DNA of 64,000 nt from Acidobacteriota bacterium (GTDB lineage: Bacteria; Acidobacteriota; Blastocatellia; Pyrinomonadales; Pyrinomonadaceae). Below are positions 16,159-26,500 of this stretch, piece after piece. The translations under genes were made by a program, and so were the position numbers. Every line of letters begins with the position of its first letter. Within the stretch, counting starts at the first letter, position 1. The stretch covers positions 97,623-161,622 of the forward strand of contig JAOAPY010000034.1 of the NCBI GenBank assembly GCA_025463135.1, given 5' to 3'. The notes under the pieces are model-generated. The model did no database searches, was not told the origin of the DNA, and saw nothing but the letters and a program-made list of their open reading frames with translations.

Positions 16159-18852
16159 CTACTCATAACGCAGCGCTACCAGCGGATCGACTTTAGTCGC
16201 GCGCAGCGCCGGGATGAAGCAGGCCAGCAGCGCCACTGTTGTCAGAAGCAAGCTGACGATCACGAAAGTTGCCGGATCGGTTGTGCTCACGCCGTAGATC
16301 ATCTTTGTCAGCAGTCGGGTCAGACCCAAAGCGGCGATAAGTCCCAGCGCCATTCCTCCCAGCGCCATTTTCATGCCGTGATTTAGAATGAGACGAAGAA
16401 CGTCCCTGCGTTGCGCGCCCAGAGCGAGGCGGATCCCCAGTTCGTGCGTCCGCTGGCCCACCAGATACGAAATAACGCCGTAGAGTCCCAGGCTCGCCAG
16501 CAGCAGCGCCACCAACGCAAAAGCCTCCAGCAGAATCATCGAGAAGCGACGGTCCGCCAGTGTATCGGCGATCACCTCAGTCATCGTATGCGGCCTGGAG
16601 ATGACATTCTGTTTGTTATGGTTTTGGACGACCCGGCGGATCGAATCGAGAGGCGCTGCCGGTCCGTTGTAAAGCGCCACCACTCCCGCCCCAGTAGGCA
16701 GCGAGTTGTCCGACAACTGCCGAAATGGTTCGTAGAGCTGAGCCTGGAGCGATTGCGAGTCGTCGGAGTCGATACTCCACTGCTTCACGTGCCCGACCAC
16801 ACCGACGATCTGCTGCGGATCCTGGCCGTCCTGACGGATGCGCTTGCCGACAGGGTTTGAGTCGCCAAAATATTTGCGGGCAAAGACCTCGTCAATCACT
16901 ACGACCTGCTGAGATCGTTCATCATCCTGATTGCTGAAGAAACGGCCCTGCTTAAGCGGAATACCCATCGCCGTCAGATATCCCGGCTCAACCCGGTAGA
17001 CGAGCGCCATATTCATTTCGCTCTGACTCACCGGTTTTGGCTGGCCGTCGATCCAGAAAAACAGGTCGTCTTCACCTTGCAACGGGACCGCACCCGCCGA
17101 GAATGAAGCCGCCCGGACACCCGGAGTCGAGCTGATCCGATCACTGAGTTCGCGCAAAGCGGCACGAGTTGCCCCAGGGCCGGCAGCATTCATTGCTGGG
17201 GAAAGGCTGAGTGAGAAGGTCAACACACTGTCTGAACGAAATCCCGGATCGACGTTCCAAAGAGCGCTGAGACTGCGAATCATTAATCCGGCTCCGATCA
17301 ACAGGACCACCGCCAATGCCATCTCGACCGCAACCAGAGCGCCCTGTGCGCGGCTCCGGCTGCTCGCTCCGCGCCCGCCTTCCTTCAGTGTTTCCGACAA
17401 ACGCCAACGCGAAGTCTTGAGCGCCGGCGCGAGGCCCGAGATAATTCCAGTGAAGAGCGAAATGAGCACCGTGAAAATAAGGACGCGGGAATCCAGGCCC
17501 ACCTCGGCAGCGCGTGGCAGCGTGGTGGGCAGCACGGAGAGCGCCGCCTGCATGCCCCAACCCGCAACCACCAGCCCCAGTGCGCCGCCGGCCAAAGCCA
17601 GCAACAGGCTCTCGGTGAGAGATTGGCGGAGCAAACGCCATTGTCCCGCGCCTAACGCCGCGCGAATCGCAAATTCGCGCGTCCGGCCGGTCGAGCGCGC
17701 GAGCAAAAGGTTATTGACATTGACGCACGCGATGAGCAGCACGAACCCGACCGCGCCAAGCAGCATCCACAGCGTCGGCCCGATGCCACCGATCATTCTT
17801 TCCTTGAGGGAAGACACTTTGGCGCCGTTGCCTCTGTTGGTGTCCGGGTAAGTTGCGGCCAGCCTTCCCATCACTCCGTTCAGATCGGCTTGCGCCTGTT
17901 CGATGCTGACGCCAGGCTTGAGCCGGCCGATTCCATGTAGTGCCAAAGCGGCGCTGCGAGTCTTTAGCGCGGGATTTTTCCACTGACCGATCGGCACATA
18001 GACGTCAGTGCCACGAAAGAGACTGAAGTTCGCGGGGATCACTCCGACAATCGTGTAGGTTCCGTCATCCAGCGTAAGACTCTTGCCCAGAACATCCTGC
18101 GCAGCGCCAAACTTGCGCTGCCAAAGTTCTGCACTGATCAGGACCACGGGGCCGGCGCCGGGTTCATCCTCGCCCGGTGCCAGAGTTCGCCCCAGCGCAG
18201 GCTTTACGTCGAGTACGGAAAAGAAGTCAGCGGAGATCAAGCGGGCGCTGACGCGTTCGGCTTCACCTGTGCCCAGCAGACTGAAGCTGAACCCGCGCGA
18301 AATGGCCATGGCTGAAAACGTCCGGTTCTCTTTTTGCAAGTCGCGAAAATTCGGGTAAGGAATAGCGCCCCTGTCAAAATTCGGCTTGCTCTGATCAAGC
18401 GTAACGAGTTGATCAGGTTGCGGAAAAGGCAGGGGGTTAAGCAGCACGCCATTCACCACCGAAAAGAGTGCCACGTTGGCGCCGATACCGAGCGCGAGCG
18501 TCAGCACGACTAAGGCTGTGAAGCCCGGGTTCTTTAGTAACGCGCGCGTACCGTGGCGCAAGTCCTGCCATAAGCCGGCAATCATGTTCGTACTCCTGTT
18601 GGTCCCGATAATGATTGGTTCCGGCCCAACGCGCCGCTCGATGCGACCGAGCTCGCTCACCAGCAAGTCGCTCTCACTTAATTCCGCGAGTGCAATATGA
18701 AAGGCGGCTTCTGGTGCGTTCCCCAGGGCAAGCAAGTCTTCATAACGATCTTCGAGGTGTTGGGACAATTCCTCGACGATTTCCCCCTCGCGTTCGGGCG
18801 CAAGGTTCAAGCCGGCGAGTCGGTGCCTGATTTCTTCCTGCCATTCGGGCAT
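16159..18852 (-). CDS. ADOP-type (acidobacterial duplicated orphan permease) ABC permease
   Basis: An 897-aa membrane protein of the MacB/FtsX permease superfamily. A soluble N-terminal domain of about 90 residues (PEWQEEIRHRLAGLNLAPERE) precedes two FtsX-like halves. The first begins NPGFTALVVLTLALGIGANVA, followed by a MacB periplasmic domain and helices ending in the motif TREFAIRAALGAG. The second half repeats this with THELGIRLALGAQ and ends TKVDPLVALRYE. This matches the ADOP family, expanded in Acidobacteria and lacking a dedicated ATPase gene. It lies 13 bp downstream of a PadR regulator, the standard arrangement. The substrate is unknown. Confidence 0.93.
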   Translation of the reverse strand: MPEWQEEIRHRLAGLNLAPEREGEIVEELSQHLEDRYEDLLALGNAPEAAFHIALAELSESDLLVSELGRIERRVGPEPIIIGTNRSTNMIAGLWQDLRHGTRALLKNPGFTALVVLTLALGIGANVALFSVVNGVLLNPLPFPQPDQLVTLDQSKPNFDRGAIPYPNFRDLQKENRTFSAMAISRGFSFSLLGTGEAERVSARLISADFFSVLDVKPALGRTLAPGEDEPGAGPVVLISAELWQRKFGAAQDVLGKSLTLDDGTYTIVGVIPANFSLFRGTDVYVPIGQWKNPALKTRSAALALHGIGRLKPGVSIEQAQADLNGVMGRLAATYPDTNRGNGAKVSSLKERMIGGIGPTLWMLLGAVGFVLLIACVNVNNLLLARSTGRTREFAIRAALGAGQWRLLRQSLTESLLLALAGGALGLVVAGWGMQAALSVLPTTLPRAAEVGLDSRVLIFTVLISLFTGIISGLAPALKTSRWRLSETLKEGGRGASSRSRAQGALVAVEMALAVVLLIGAGLMIRSLSALWNVDPGFRSDSVLTFSLSLSPAMNAAGPGATRAALRELSDRISSTPGVRAASFSAGAVPLQGEDDLFFWIDGQPKPVSQSEMNMALVYRVEPGYLTAMGIPLKQGRFFSNQDDERSQQVVVIDEVFARKYFGDSNPVGKRIRQDGQDPQQIVGVVGHVKQWSIDSDDSQSLQAQLYEPFRQLSDNSLPTGAGVVALYNGPAAPLDSIRRVVQNHNKQNVISRPHTMTEVIADTLADRRFSMILLEAFALVALLLASLGLYGVISYLVGQRTHELGIRLALGAQRRDVLRLILNHGMKMALGGMALGLIAALGLTRLLTKMIYGVSTTDPATFVIVSLLLTTVALLACFIPALRATKVDPLVALRYE

Positions 18853-18865
18853 GGCTTGTTTCCTC

Positions 18866-19198
18866 TCAGACGGGATTGATACCGGCTACCCGATCCAATG
18901 CGAGAAAGAAGTCTTTCCAGGTTTGGCGCTGCTGAACCAGTATCTTTTTTCCCGCAGCGGTTAGCTTATAGAAGCGGCGCCGTCGCTGGCCGGCCTTCTC
19001 GACCCAGCGGCCCTTTATCAAGCCGCGTTTTTCGAGACGATAGAGCAACGGATAAAGCGATGCGACATGGAATTGGAGCACCCCGTCCGAACGCTGCTCA
19101 ATCAATTTCGCGATTTCATAGCCATGTCGCGGCCGGTCTTCCACCAACGCCAGAATCAGCATTTCCGTGCTGCCTCTTTTTACCTCATTATCCAGCAT
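18866..19198 (-). CDS. PadR family transcriptional regulator (acidobacterial type)
   Basis: A 110-aa winged-helix repressor. The sequence KRGSTEMLILALVEDRPRHGYEIAKLIEQRS carries the PadR N-terminal helices, with SLYPLLYRLEKRGLIKG as recognition helix and RRFYKLTAAGKKIL as wing. It precedes the ADOP permease by 13 bp and probably controls it and itself through the dyad at 19210-19230. The effector is unknown. Confidence 0.95.
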   Translation of the reverse strand: MLDNEVKRGSTEMLILALVEDRPRHGYEIAKLIEQRSDGVLQFHVASLYPLLYRLEKRGLIKGRWVEKAGQRRRRFYKLTAAGKKILVQQRQTWKDFFLALDRVAGINPV

Positions 19199-19209
19199 AC
19201 GTTGTCTCC

Positions 19210-19230
19210 ATATATGGTGTCGCCATATAT
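19210..19230. promoter_or_regulatory. PadR operator-like dyad
   Basis: ATATATGG and CCATATAT form a perfect 8-bp inverted repeat around TGTCG, 12 bp upstream of the padR start. The AT-rich dyad with a TGTCG centre is what I would expect for autoregulation by PadR. Confidence 0.75.
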
Positions 19231-19349
19231 ACGCTCATTCGAGTACCAAATCAAGCTTCTTTTTTTGGCCCGCCCGCCGGGGCCTTGAGGCCGCACCGCG
19301 CCGTGCGTCCCTTTCACCTTTTCGGCTTTTCACTTAATCTGGTTTCGTC

Positions 19350-20666
19350 ATGGATAAGTTTCGCATCATCGGCGGGCGTCCTCTCAAAGGTCGAGTTTCC
19401 ATCAGTGGCGCCAAAAATTCAGCGCTGCCTTGCATGGCCGCGGCCATTTTGACGCCCGAAAAAGTCACGCTGCACAACATTCCCTACGTGCGCGACATCA
19501 TCACCCAGCGACGTTTGCTCGAGGACATTGGCGCTACTGTATTGACGCCGGAATTGCGCACGCATCAGATCTCCGCGGCGCACATTGAAATCTTTGAAGC
19601 GCCTTATGACCTGGTGAAGACGATGCGCGCTTCCGTATTGGCGCTGGGACCCCTGCTTGCGCGCTTTGGCAAAGCAAAGGTTTCCCTCCCGGGAGGTTGT
19701 GCCATCGGCACCCGTCCGATCGATTTGCACCTGGCCGGGTTCGAACAGCTTGGCGCTGAAGTAAAACTGGAAAAGGGCGATGTAGTGGCGCGGGCTCCGC
19801 GGGAGGGACGGCTGCGCGGGGCAGAAATTAATTTTGTCAAGGCCACCGTCACGGGCACGGAAAACCTGATGATGGCCGCCACTCTCGCGCGCGGCAGGAC
19901 AACCCTCAACAATGCGGCTTGTGAGCCGGAAATTGTCGACCTCGCCGAACTGCTGAACAAGATGGGCGCTCGTATTCGCGGCGCCGGCACGTTTTCCATT
20001 CAAATCGAAGGCGTTGAGGCGTTGGGTGGCGCGGAACACACCATCATTCCCGATCGCATTGAGACAGGAACGTTTCTGATCGCCGCCGCAATCACTCGCG
20101 GCGATCTGGAAATCAGGGATTGCCGCCCGGAACACTCGTCAGCGCTGATCGCGAAGCTGCGCGAGGTCGGTGTCGAATTGGAAGAACTGAATCAGAGCAC
20201 GCTGCGGGTCAGCGGTGATCCGGAACTCTCGGCGAGTGATGTCACGACCCAACCCCATCCCGGTTTTCCGACGGACATGCAGGCCCAATACATGACGCTG
20301 ATGACCCAGGCCAAAGGACGCTCGGCGATTGCCGAAACTGTCTTCGAAAATCGATTCATGCACGTGTCGGAACTTCAGCGCATGGGTGCGCGCATCAACA
20401 TCGACGGCCATACCGCGACTGTCGATGGACCAGTGCAGCTGACCGGCGCGCCGGTACTGGCTTCGGACCTGCGCGCCTCTGCGTCACTCGTGTTGGCTGG
20501 TCTGGTGGCGGAAGGAGAGACAAGCGTCAGGCGCGTCTATCACATCGATCGCGGTTACGAAAGGATTGAAGCCAAGTTGCGCGCCGTCGGCGCCGATATC
20601 GAACGTATTCGCGAGTCGGTGACTGCGCCATTGCATGGTCAGGAGACCGATGCTGCGATTGCCTGA
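19350..20666 (+). CDS. murA: UDP-N-acetylglucosamine 1-carboxyvinyltransferase MurA
   Basis: First committed enzyme of peptidoglycan synthesis; it transfers enolpyruvate from PEP to UDP-GlcNAc in the cytoplasm. At 438 aa it has the family length. K22 and N23 lie in SGAKNSALP, and the catalytic cysteine, the fosfomycin target, is C117 in [22 protein letters not shown] and [12 protein letters not shown] also match. It is divergent from padR, and downstream hit is separated by 177 bp holding a short inverted repeat. Confidence 0.97.
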   Translation: MDKFRIIGGRPLKGRVSISGAKNSALPCMAAAILTPEKVTLHNIPYVRDIITQRRLLEDIGATVLTPELRTHQISAAHIEIFEAPYDLVKTMRASVLALGPLLARFGKAKVSLPGGCAIGTRPIDLHLAGFEQLGAEVKLEKGDVVARAPREGRLRGAEINFVKATVTGTENLMMAATLARGRTTLNNAACEPEIVDLAELLNKMGARIRGAGTFSIQIEGVEALGGAEHTIIPDRIETGTFLIAAAITRGDLEIRDCRPEHSSALIAKLREVGVELEELNQSTLRVSGDPELSASDVTTQPHPGFPTDMQAQYMTLMTQAKGRSAIAETVFENRFMHVSELQRMGARINIDGHTATVDGPVQLTGAPVLASDLRASASLVLAGLVAEGETSVRRVYHIDRGYERIEAKLRAVGADIERIRESVTAPLHGQETDAAIA

Positions 20667-20719
20667 ATGTCGACTTTTTTGAACACCATATCGAAAACTG
20701 GATTTGTATCCGCATTGCG

Positions 20720-20778
20720 CGCTTTGCGCCTCTGCGGGAAAGAACCTAATCCCGCAGAGTCGCAAAGCCGCAAAGAAC
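20720..20778. repeat. Inverted repeat between murA and the HIT gene
   Basis: GCGCTTTGCGCCTCTGCGGG on the left and CCCGCAGAGTCGCAAAGCCG on the right form an imperfect foldback. A related TTTGCGTGCTTTGCGCC stretch occurs at 16111-16135. The period here is about eight bases, unlike the heptad elements. Confidence 0.5.
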
Positions 20779-20843
20779 TCTCGCCAGCCGGACATAGTTT
20801 TGTGTTACCATGCGCGACTAGTTTGACCGTTCAATAACATACA

Positions 20844-21194
20844 ATGGCCGACAATCACTGCCTCTTCTGCAAAATAATTTCCGGCGAAGTTCCTGCCGAC
20901 CTGGTCCATCAGGACGAGCGCTGCATTACCATTCGCGACATTAACGCGCAGGCCCCGACGCACGTCCTCGTGATTCCACGCGAACACATGGAATCTCTGG
21001 ATGAAGCTTCGGGTCGCGATGAAGCGCTGCTGGGTCATCTGCTGCGCGTGGGCGCCCGCATCGCCAACGACGAAGGCCACGGAGATAGCGGTTATCGTAC
21101 TGTCATCAACACCGGCGCCGGCGCCGGGCAATCAGTCCCTCACCTGCACGTCCACCTGCTCGCCGGTCGGCCCATGAACTGGCCGCCGGGTTAA
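20844..21194 (+). CDS. HIT family protein (HinT-like)
   Basis: A 116-aa histidine-triad nucleotide hydrolase, probably acting on purine phosphoramidates or adenylates. It begins NHCLFCKIISGEVPADLV, typical of HinT, with the C4/C7-type pair, and ends with the catalytic triad H100-x-H102-x-H104 in PHLHVHLLAGRPMNWPPG. Length and ends are complete. No partner gene is obvious. Confidence 0.95.
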   Translation: MADNHCLFCKIISGEVPADLVHQDERCITIRDINAQAPTHVLVIPREHMESLDEASGRDEALLGHLLRVGARIANDEGHGDSGYRTVINTGAGAGQSVPHLHVHLLAGRPMNWPPG

Positions 21195-21206
21195 TTAGTT
21201 CCAACC

Positions 21207-23567
21207 TCAGCGAATCTTAACTGTAAATCCAGTGCTGCCGGCGTTGTTGGGTGGAGTCTGGCTTAGATTACCGGTGAAGGTCCAACGCACGTTGGTCACG
21301 TTGCGGTCATAGCCCGCAGCCGCGCCACCCCCCGCACTCACGGGCGTATATACAAAAGTAGTGCCGCCGTTGTTGGAATAAGCAATGGCCACCGTGAGGC
21401 CGGTGGTACCGAGCGTGCTGGTAACGGAACCGACTTTGAAGTCAGTGAAGGACGGAATGGGATCCTTAATAACCAGATTACGCGCGACCGCAGCGCCACT
21501 GTTTGAAAAAGCAATTTGGTAAATAAGGTCGGTACCCGGCAACTGAGGGCCGCTGGGACTTACTGACTTTACGAGCACAACGTTCGGTATCCCTGTAACC
21601 GTAACATCCTCGCCCGTGCTCGATCCGGAATTATAACTTGCTGTTGTCGTCCCATTCGTAACGGTCCGTTTGGGATCAAGGTAAGTGGCAGTCGCCGGAT
21701 TTTGGTAAGTCCCGGAGGCGTTCGCGGGTATGCTAACCGTGAAGGTGATTACTACACTGCCCCCGGACGGAATAGTAAAGGTGCCGAATGAAGGACTGGT
21801 TGCGCCCGCGACCGGGTTGATTATCGTCGGACGCGTTGCGCCGCCGTTAAGAGCAATACTTACCGTCGAGGCATAAGCAAATGAGCCCGGCAAGGCATCA
21901 GAAATCGCCACGCTTTGAGCGTCGCTGGTGCTCGCCGCGTTGGCCGTAGTGATGGCATAGGTAGCAGTAGTGCCGCTATTTACCGTGGGCGTGCTGGTGG
22001 TCTTCAAAACAGTTAACACGGGAACACATTGAGTGCCTGACCTTGCTCCCGGCACTGAACTGGCGGTGATGGTTGTGCTTGAACCTGCAGAACCTGGAGT
22101 CGATCCGTAGGCATCAGACGCAGTGGTCGTAATGCCGTTCGCCCCGCCGCTGACTGTGATCGTTGTAGCGGATGTAACCGCGACGAACCCGCCGCCTCCT
22201 CCTCCCCCTGGTCCATGCCGTTCGCCCGGGGTTCCATTGGGAGCTTGAGTGGGCCAGGCATCGCCGCCGCGACCGCCGCTGGCCCGCAATGCGAGACTGG
22301 CGAGGCCACCACTGTTTGCCACCACTAAAATACTGCCGCCCGCGCCGCCGCCGCCGCCTCCATCGTTTTCCGCGGCAAGCCCGGGTGAACCATTAGTTGA
22401 GATGGTGCCGGCGCCGCTAATGGTGCCCGCCCTGATCAGGACCATGCCACCGCCGCTTCCGCCACTGCTGTCAGAGCCGCTGGAGTTGTTACGCGAAGCA
22501 GCCCCGCCGCCACCGCCCAACACCATTCGGTTTACGGCCACGGTGAAAGCAGCGCCACCATAACCGCCCACGGCTACATTGCTGTTCCATGAATTGCCGC
22601 CGTTCCCGCCGGCGCCGCCGTTACCACCACCACCGCCGCCGGTGTTCTCATCATTGGCGGACGGATTGCCGTCAGTGCCGCCGCCGCCGGCGTTCCCGGG
22701 CGCGCCACGGCCAAAGCTGCCGTTCGGATAACCTTCGCTTAGATTGTCGATGACGGTGAAACCGTCGTACATGTAGCGAGGTGTGCCGGCGTTGCCTTCC
22801 GCCTTTGAACCATTCGCCGCGTTTGTCGCCAGCGTACGATAATCCGTCTGACTGCCGCTGCCACCGGCAACTTGTTGCGCGCCGCCGCCGCGAAAGCCGA
22901 GTCCATCCAGACTCACCGTGCCTGCGGCGGTCAGATTGCCGGCGATGTCCAGTGCCAGGACGCCACCCGACGTTCCATCCCAGGGCGCAGCTGTCAAACC
23001 GGAACTGAGCGTTGCGCTCGAGTACTGAGGGACGCGAACAACCTGAAAAGTACTTTGGCCCTTGGTGCCTGTAGCCGCGGCCCGGTTATAGCTGTAAGTC
23101 AGAGCGGCGCTGATGGTAATGGTGCCGCCCCCAATTCCGATTGCGTTAGTGGCGACGACGAACTCGAATCGCCCGGCGCTGTTATAACTGGTAGCGCCGC
23201 TTGCAGGAGCGCCGCCTGCGCCGTCACCGTAGGAATTGCTGTTATTGGAATTGATGGAAGCGTCCTGCATTTGCATGACCAAAAGCAGATCACCAACGGC
23301 AACAGGTGTCATCGCTCCGCTGACACTACTTGGGCCCACAGTGATCGTTGTCGTACCCGCGTTAGCGGTGCCCGTTCCCGGAAAGTAAGTGTTCACGACG
23401 CCGCTCAAGGTCCCGCCGGGACCATCCTGACCCGGGTTGCCACAAGCCTGGGCGAACCCGCGCGAAGGCCAAAGGGCGACCAGTGCCATTAATGTAAGTG
23501 GCATCAATAGGCGGAGGCAGGCGGGACGCTTGCGGTCCCGGAAGGATTTGGCGCGGGGAAAACTCAA
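21207..23567 (-). CDS. Secreted glycine-rich DUF11 protein
   Basis: A 786-aa surface protein, last gene of a four-gene minus-strand operon. The start is TTG at 23567, overlapping the previous gene's TGA (TTGA), so translation is coupled; a shorter form could start at an internal Met just before the hydrophobic segment LMALVALWPSRGFAQ. After the signal peptide comes a beta-rich domain, a glycine-rich region (about residues 215-470, many GGGG and GGNGG runs) and two DUF11-like domains (about 505-630 and 640-786; VLKTTSTPTVNSGTTATY and VLVKSVSPSGPQLPGTDLIY). It has no visible anchor, so it may be held by the barrel protein encoded upstream (inference). Confidence 0.8.
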   Translation of the reverse strand: MSFPRAKSFRDRKRPACLRLLMPLTLMALVALWPSRGFAQACGNPGQDGPGGTLSGVVNTYFPGTGTANAGTTTITVGPSSVSGAMTPVAVGDLLLVMQMQDASINSNNSNSYGDGAGGAPASGATSYNSAGRFEFVVATNAIGIGGGTITISAALTYSYNRAAATGTKGQSTFQVVRVPQYSSATLSSGLTAAPWDGTSGGVLALDIAGNLTAAGTVSLDGLGFRGGGAQQVAGGSGSQTDYRTLATNAANGSKAEGNAGTPRYMYDGFTVIDNLSEGYPNGSFGRGAPGNAGGGGTDGNPSANDENTGGGGGGNGGAGGNGGNSWNSNVAVGGYGGAAFTVAVNRMVLGGGGGAASRNNSSGSDSSGGSGGGMVLIRAGTISGAGTISTNGSPGLAAENDGGGGGGAGGSILVVANSGGLASLALRASGGRGGDAWPTQAPNGTPGERHGPGGGGGGGFVAVTSATTITVSGGANGITTTASDAYGSTPGSAGSSTTITASSVPGARSGTQCVPVLTVLKTTSTPTVNSGTTATYAITTANAASTSDAQSVAISDALPGSFAYASTVSIALNGGATRPTIINPVAGATSPSFGTFTIPSGGSVVITFTVSIPANASGTYQNPATATYLDPKRTVTNGTTTASYNSGSSTGEDVTVTGIPNVVLVKSVSPSGPQLPGTDLIYQIAFSNSGAAVARNLVIKDPIPSFTDFKVGSVTSTLGTTGLTVAIAYSNNGGTTFVYTPVSAGGGAAAGYDRNVTNVRWTFTGNLSQTPPNNAGSTGFTVKIR

Positions 23568-26500
23568 TGTTGGATTTCCCCCTTTGGCCCTTTTGGTTTT
23601 TCGTCAGCCGGAGCGAGTCCCTGCTTTGAAGTACCAAAGAGATCGAACAGGTTGGAGAGCTTGGAAGAGATAGTGAAGTAGACGCCTTGCTTCTGCGGTA
23701 TACCCGTGTTGAGGCCCGGCTCTCCGGCACGCGTGAAGTTGTAACCTATGCCCGCTCGCAGATCGGGCAGGGCCCAGAATCCCAGTTCGGTGCCATAGAC
23801 CGAGCGTTGCGTTTGCGACGCCCGCTGTAAGATCACACGTGTTTCCGCAGCCCAGTCCAATCTGCTGGTCAGACGATACTGCGCCCGCGCTTGCGTCAGA
23901 TAAGTTATGGTAGAAACGAATGGCAGCGTCGGTTGGCCGTTAGCCGTTAGGCGCAGTGCGACTCGGCCGTATAGTTCAAGTCGTTTCGTGGCTTGGTAGT
24001 AGCCGTCGGTCGCCGCGGTGTCGAGGCGATCGCGCGTTGCCGCCAAGCCGGCGACACTTGATTGCTCGAGTGAACGATGATTGAAACTGAAGAGCAATCC
24101 AGCTCGATCAGAATCGAGTGGGCGAATCGCCAGCGCTGCCAATCCGTCCATCGCCGAACCATCCCGTCCGGCGAAAGCGCTGTGTGACCAACGCATGCGC
24201 GACAGCACGGTGATACCTTCGTTGATCCGGCCGGCCGCGCCGATGGCTATCAGTTGTCCGTTGCCGCCGCGATCGCGAAACTCGTAACGGGCAGAGGCTT
24301 TGAAACTATTGTTCGGTGTCCAACCGAAACCCAGGGTGGCGCTATTAAAACTTTTGCCCTCCCCGGCCATGTGAAAGCCGCGCTCAAGACCGAGTTCCAG
24401 TGAAAACCCTTTCTTAACCGGCAAGCGATTCTGCAGCCCAAATACCGCAAAACTGTCGGCGCCACCGGCTCCGTTCTCCAGTTGATAGCGGCCCACCACC
24501 GAAGTGTATTTGCCGAAACGTGATTCAACGCCCAGAGCGGTTTCACGGCGGGCATTTGTGCCGGCAAAACCCGTTTGCGACAAATCGCCAATCGGCATGA
24601 TGGCCGCCGCGGCGAGGCGTTCGGTAAGGAAAACTTTCGTCCATGAACTGAGTTTGTAATTCGCCGAGAGAGTGGTTTGGTTGGGATAGGTGGGATCGGC
24701 CTCACCAAGATTCTGTTCGCGCTTGACTGCTATGTCGAGCTTGTCCGTAACCTGCACCGTCGCCCCGACAGTGACCAGGTCGGAATTGACAGAGTTGTTA
24801 TTCAAGTCGTCGGCGAAACTCCGATGGTCGAAACCAAGATGCAGACGAACGCGTTCTTTGATGATTTGATCGCCGGCTACTGAAAGGGTCAGGCGGCTGT
24901 TGTCGACATTCGCCGTGTGGTTGTCCTCTTTGACAAGACCCAGACGCAGCACGGAACCACGCCGCGGTTTGAAATCCAAAGTTACTTCACCGCGCCGCGA
25001 GCCGGGTGTGACGGTTGAGCCGAAGGGATTCAGAAAACCAGCCGACGCGCTTGCATATCTGGCCCGCACAATTCCCTCGCCAAAATTCAGTGGCTGCTGC
25101 AGGTCTAAACTAAAAGCATTGCCGATGTGCGACGCGTCACCACCTTCCGCGCCCCCGCCGTTGACACCATTGCTGAGTTCTCCCTGGCTGGTCGCCCAGG
25201 CAAACTTCAGGACTCCGCGTCGCGGCAGAGTCTTCTCGCCGTCAAAACCACCTACGAGAAAATCCCTGGAAGCTTCCTGCTGTTGCAGCACGGTTGAGAA
25301 TCCGAGTTTTAGTCCCCAGCCGCTGAACGACTTGCGCCCACGCGCAGTGTAGACGCTGGACGTCATGCCGCTCGACTGGTGTTCGTAGGTCACGACGATC
25401 TGCTTGAGATTGAGACCGGAGTCAAACGTGGAAATATTTCTCAGCAGGAAAATTTCGCCGCTTGCGGAGTCCAGATCGTAGTCAATGGAGCGGGTCAACA
25501 ACTCGCGCGAGATAATGATTTCGGGGTTGCGACGGTCACGCACTTCGACAGCAATAGTCTCCGATCCTTGCAGGATGTCGCCATGCGCCAAACGCATCAG
25601 GCTCAAACCACCGGCGGGAAAGACTTCGCGTGCAAACGATGTGTCGGGACGGGCGCCGGTGATCGTAAGAAAATCACCGCCGGAATCCTCAAGACGAAGT
25701 TTGACGCCCGTTAACTTGCGCGTGTAGCCGCCCAGGGACAAATCTTCCAGATCGGCATCCAAATCCCCGAACATTAAATACGATCTTTTGTGGTCAACTC
25801 GCGCGTACAACTTGGAATTGGACTGGGCAGCGTCGTAGCGAACCGAAGAATCACCATAAAGCGGATAAACCCGATCGAGCGGGTCGAGCTGGAATAGACG
25901 ATCGTGTCCGGTGGTGCGATTGATCGGGCGCTGCGAGTCGTACGCGAGGGTTAATGAATTTGCTCCCCAGAGCCGGCCACTGTAAAAGAGACTGATTCGC
26001 TTGCGCGACGTCCCCTGCTCGCCGCGCAGGTTGACCTCGGGTATCGCATTACCAAAGGACATCTCTGCCAATCCCACCAGAATCGTGGGTCGCACTTCAG
26101 AGATCACGCGCACCAGCGACTCAGCTTCGAGTTGGCCCGCCAGGACATGCAGTCTGGCATCGCCGGTTTCACCAGGACCAATCAATCGTACTCGGGCCTC
26201 GCCCTTTTCCATTGAGACGACAAGCTGGTTGCGCTCTCGCTTTTCCGCATTAGCACGTGCTTCGGGTGGCAAGTCCGCGTTCGGTACAACCGTGCCGGGC
26301 GTCAGCAGACCCTTGTCGCCGGCAGGTTCATCCGCAGGTTGTGGTTCCAAACGGGTCAACTGGCCCATCGATGTTTCGATCGCTACCTGATTGTCGCTGG
26401 CGGGGTGATCCCACTTATCAAACGCCAGGATCTTGATTATGGTTGAGTCACGACCACCGGCGTTGATCGCTGTCTTTTCGGGCACGACCTCGAGCCGTTG

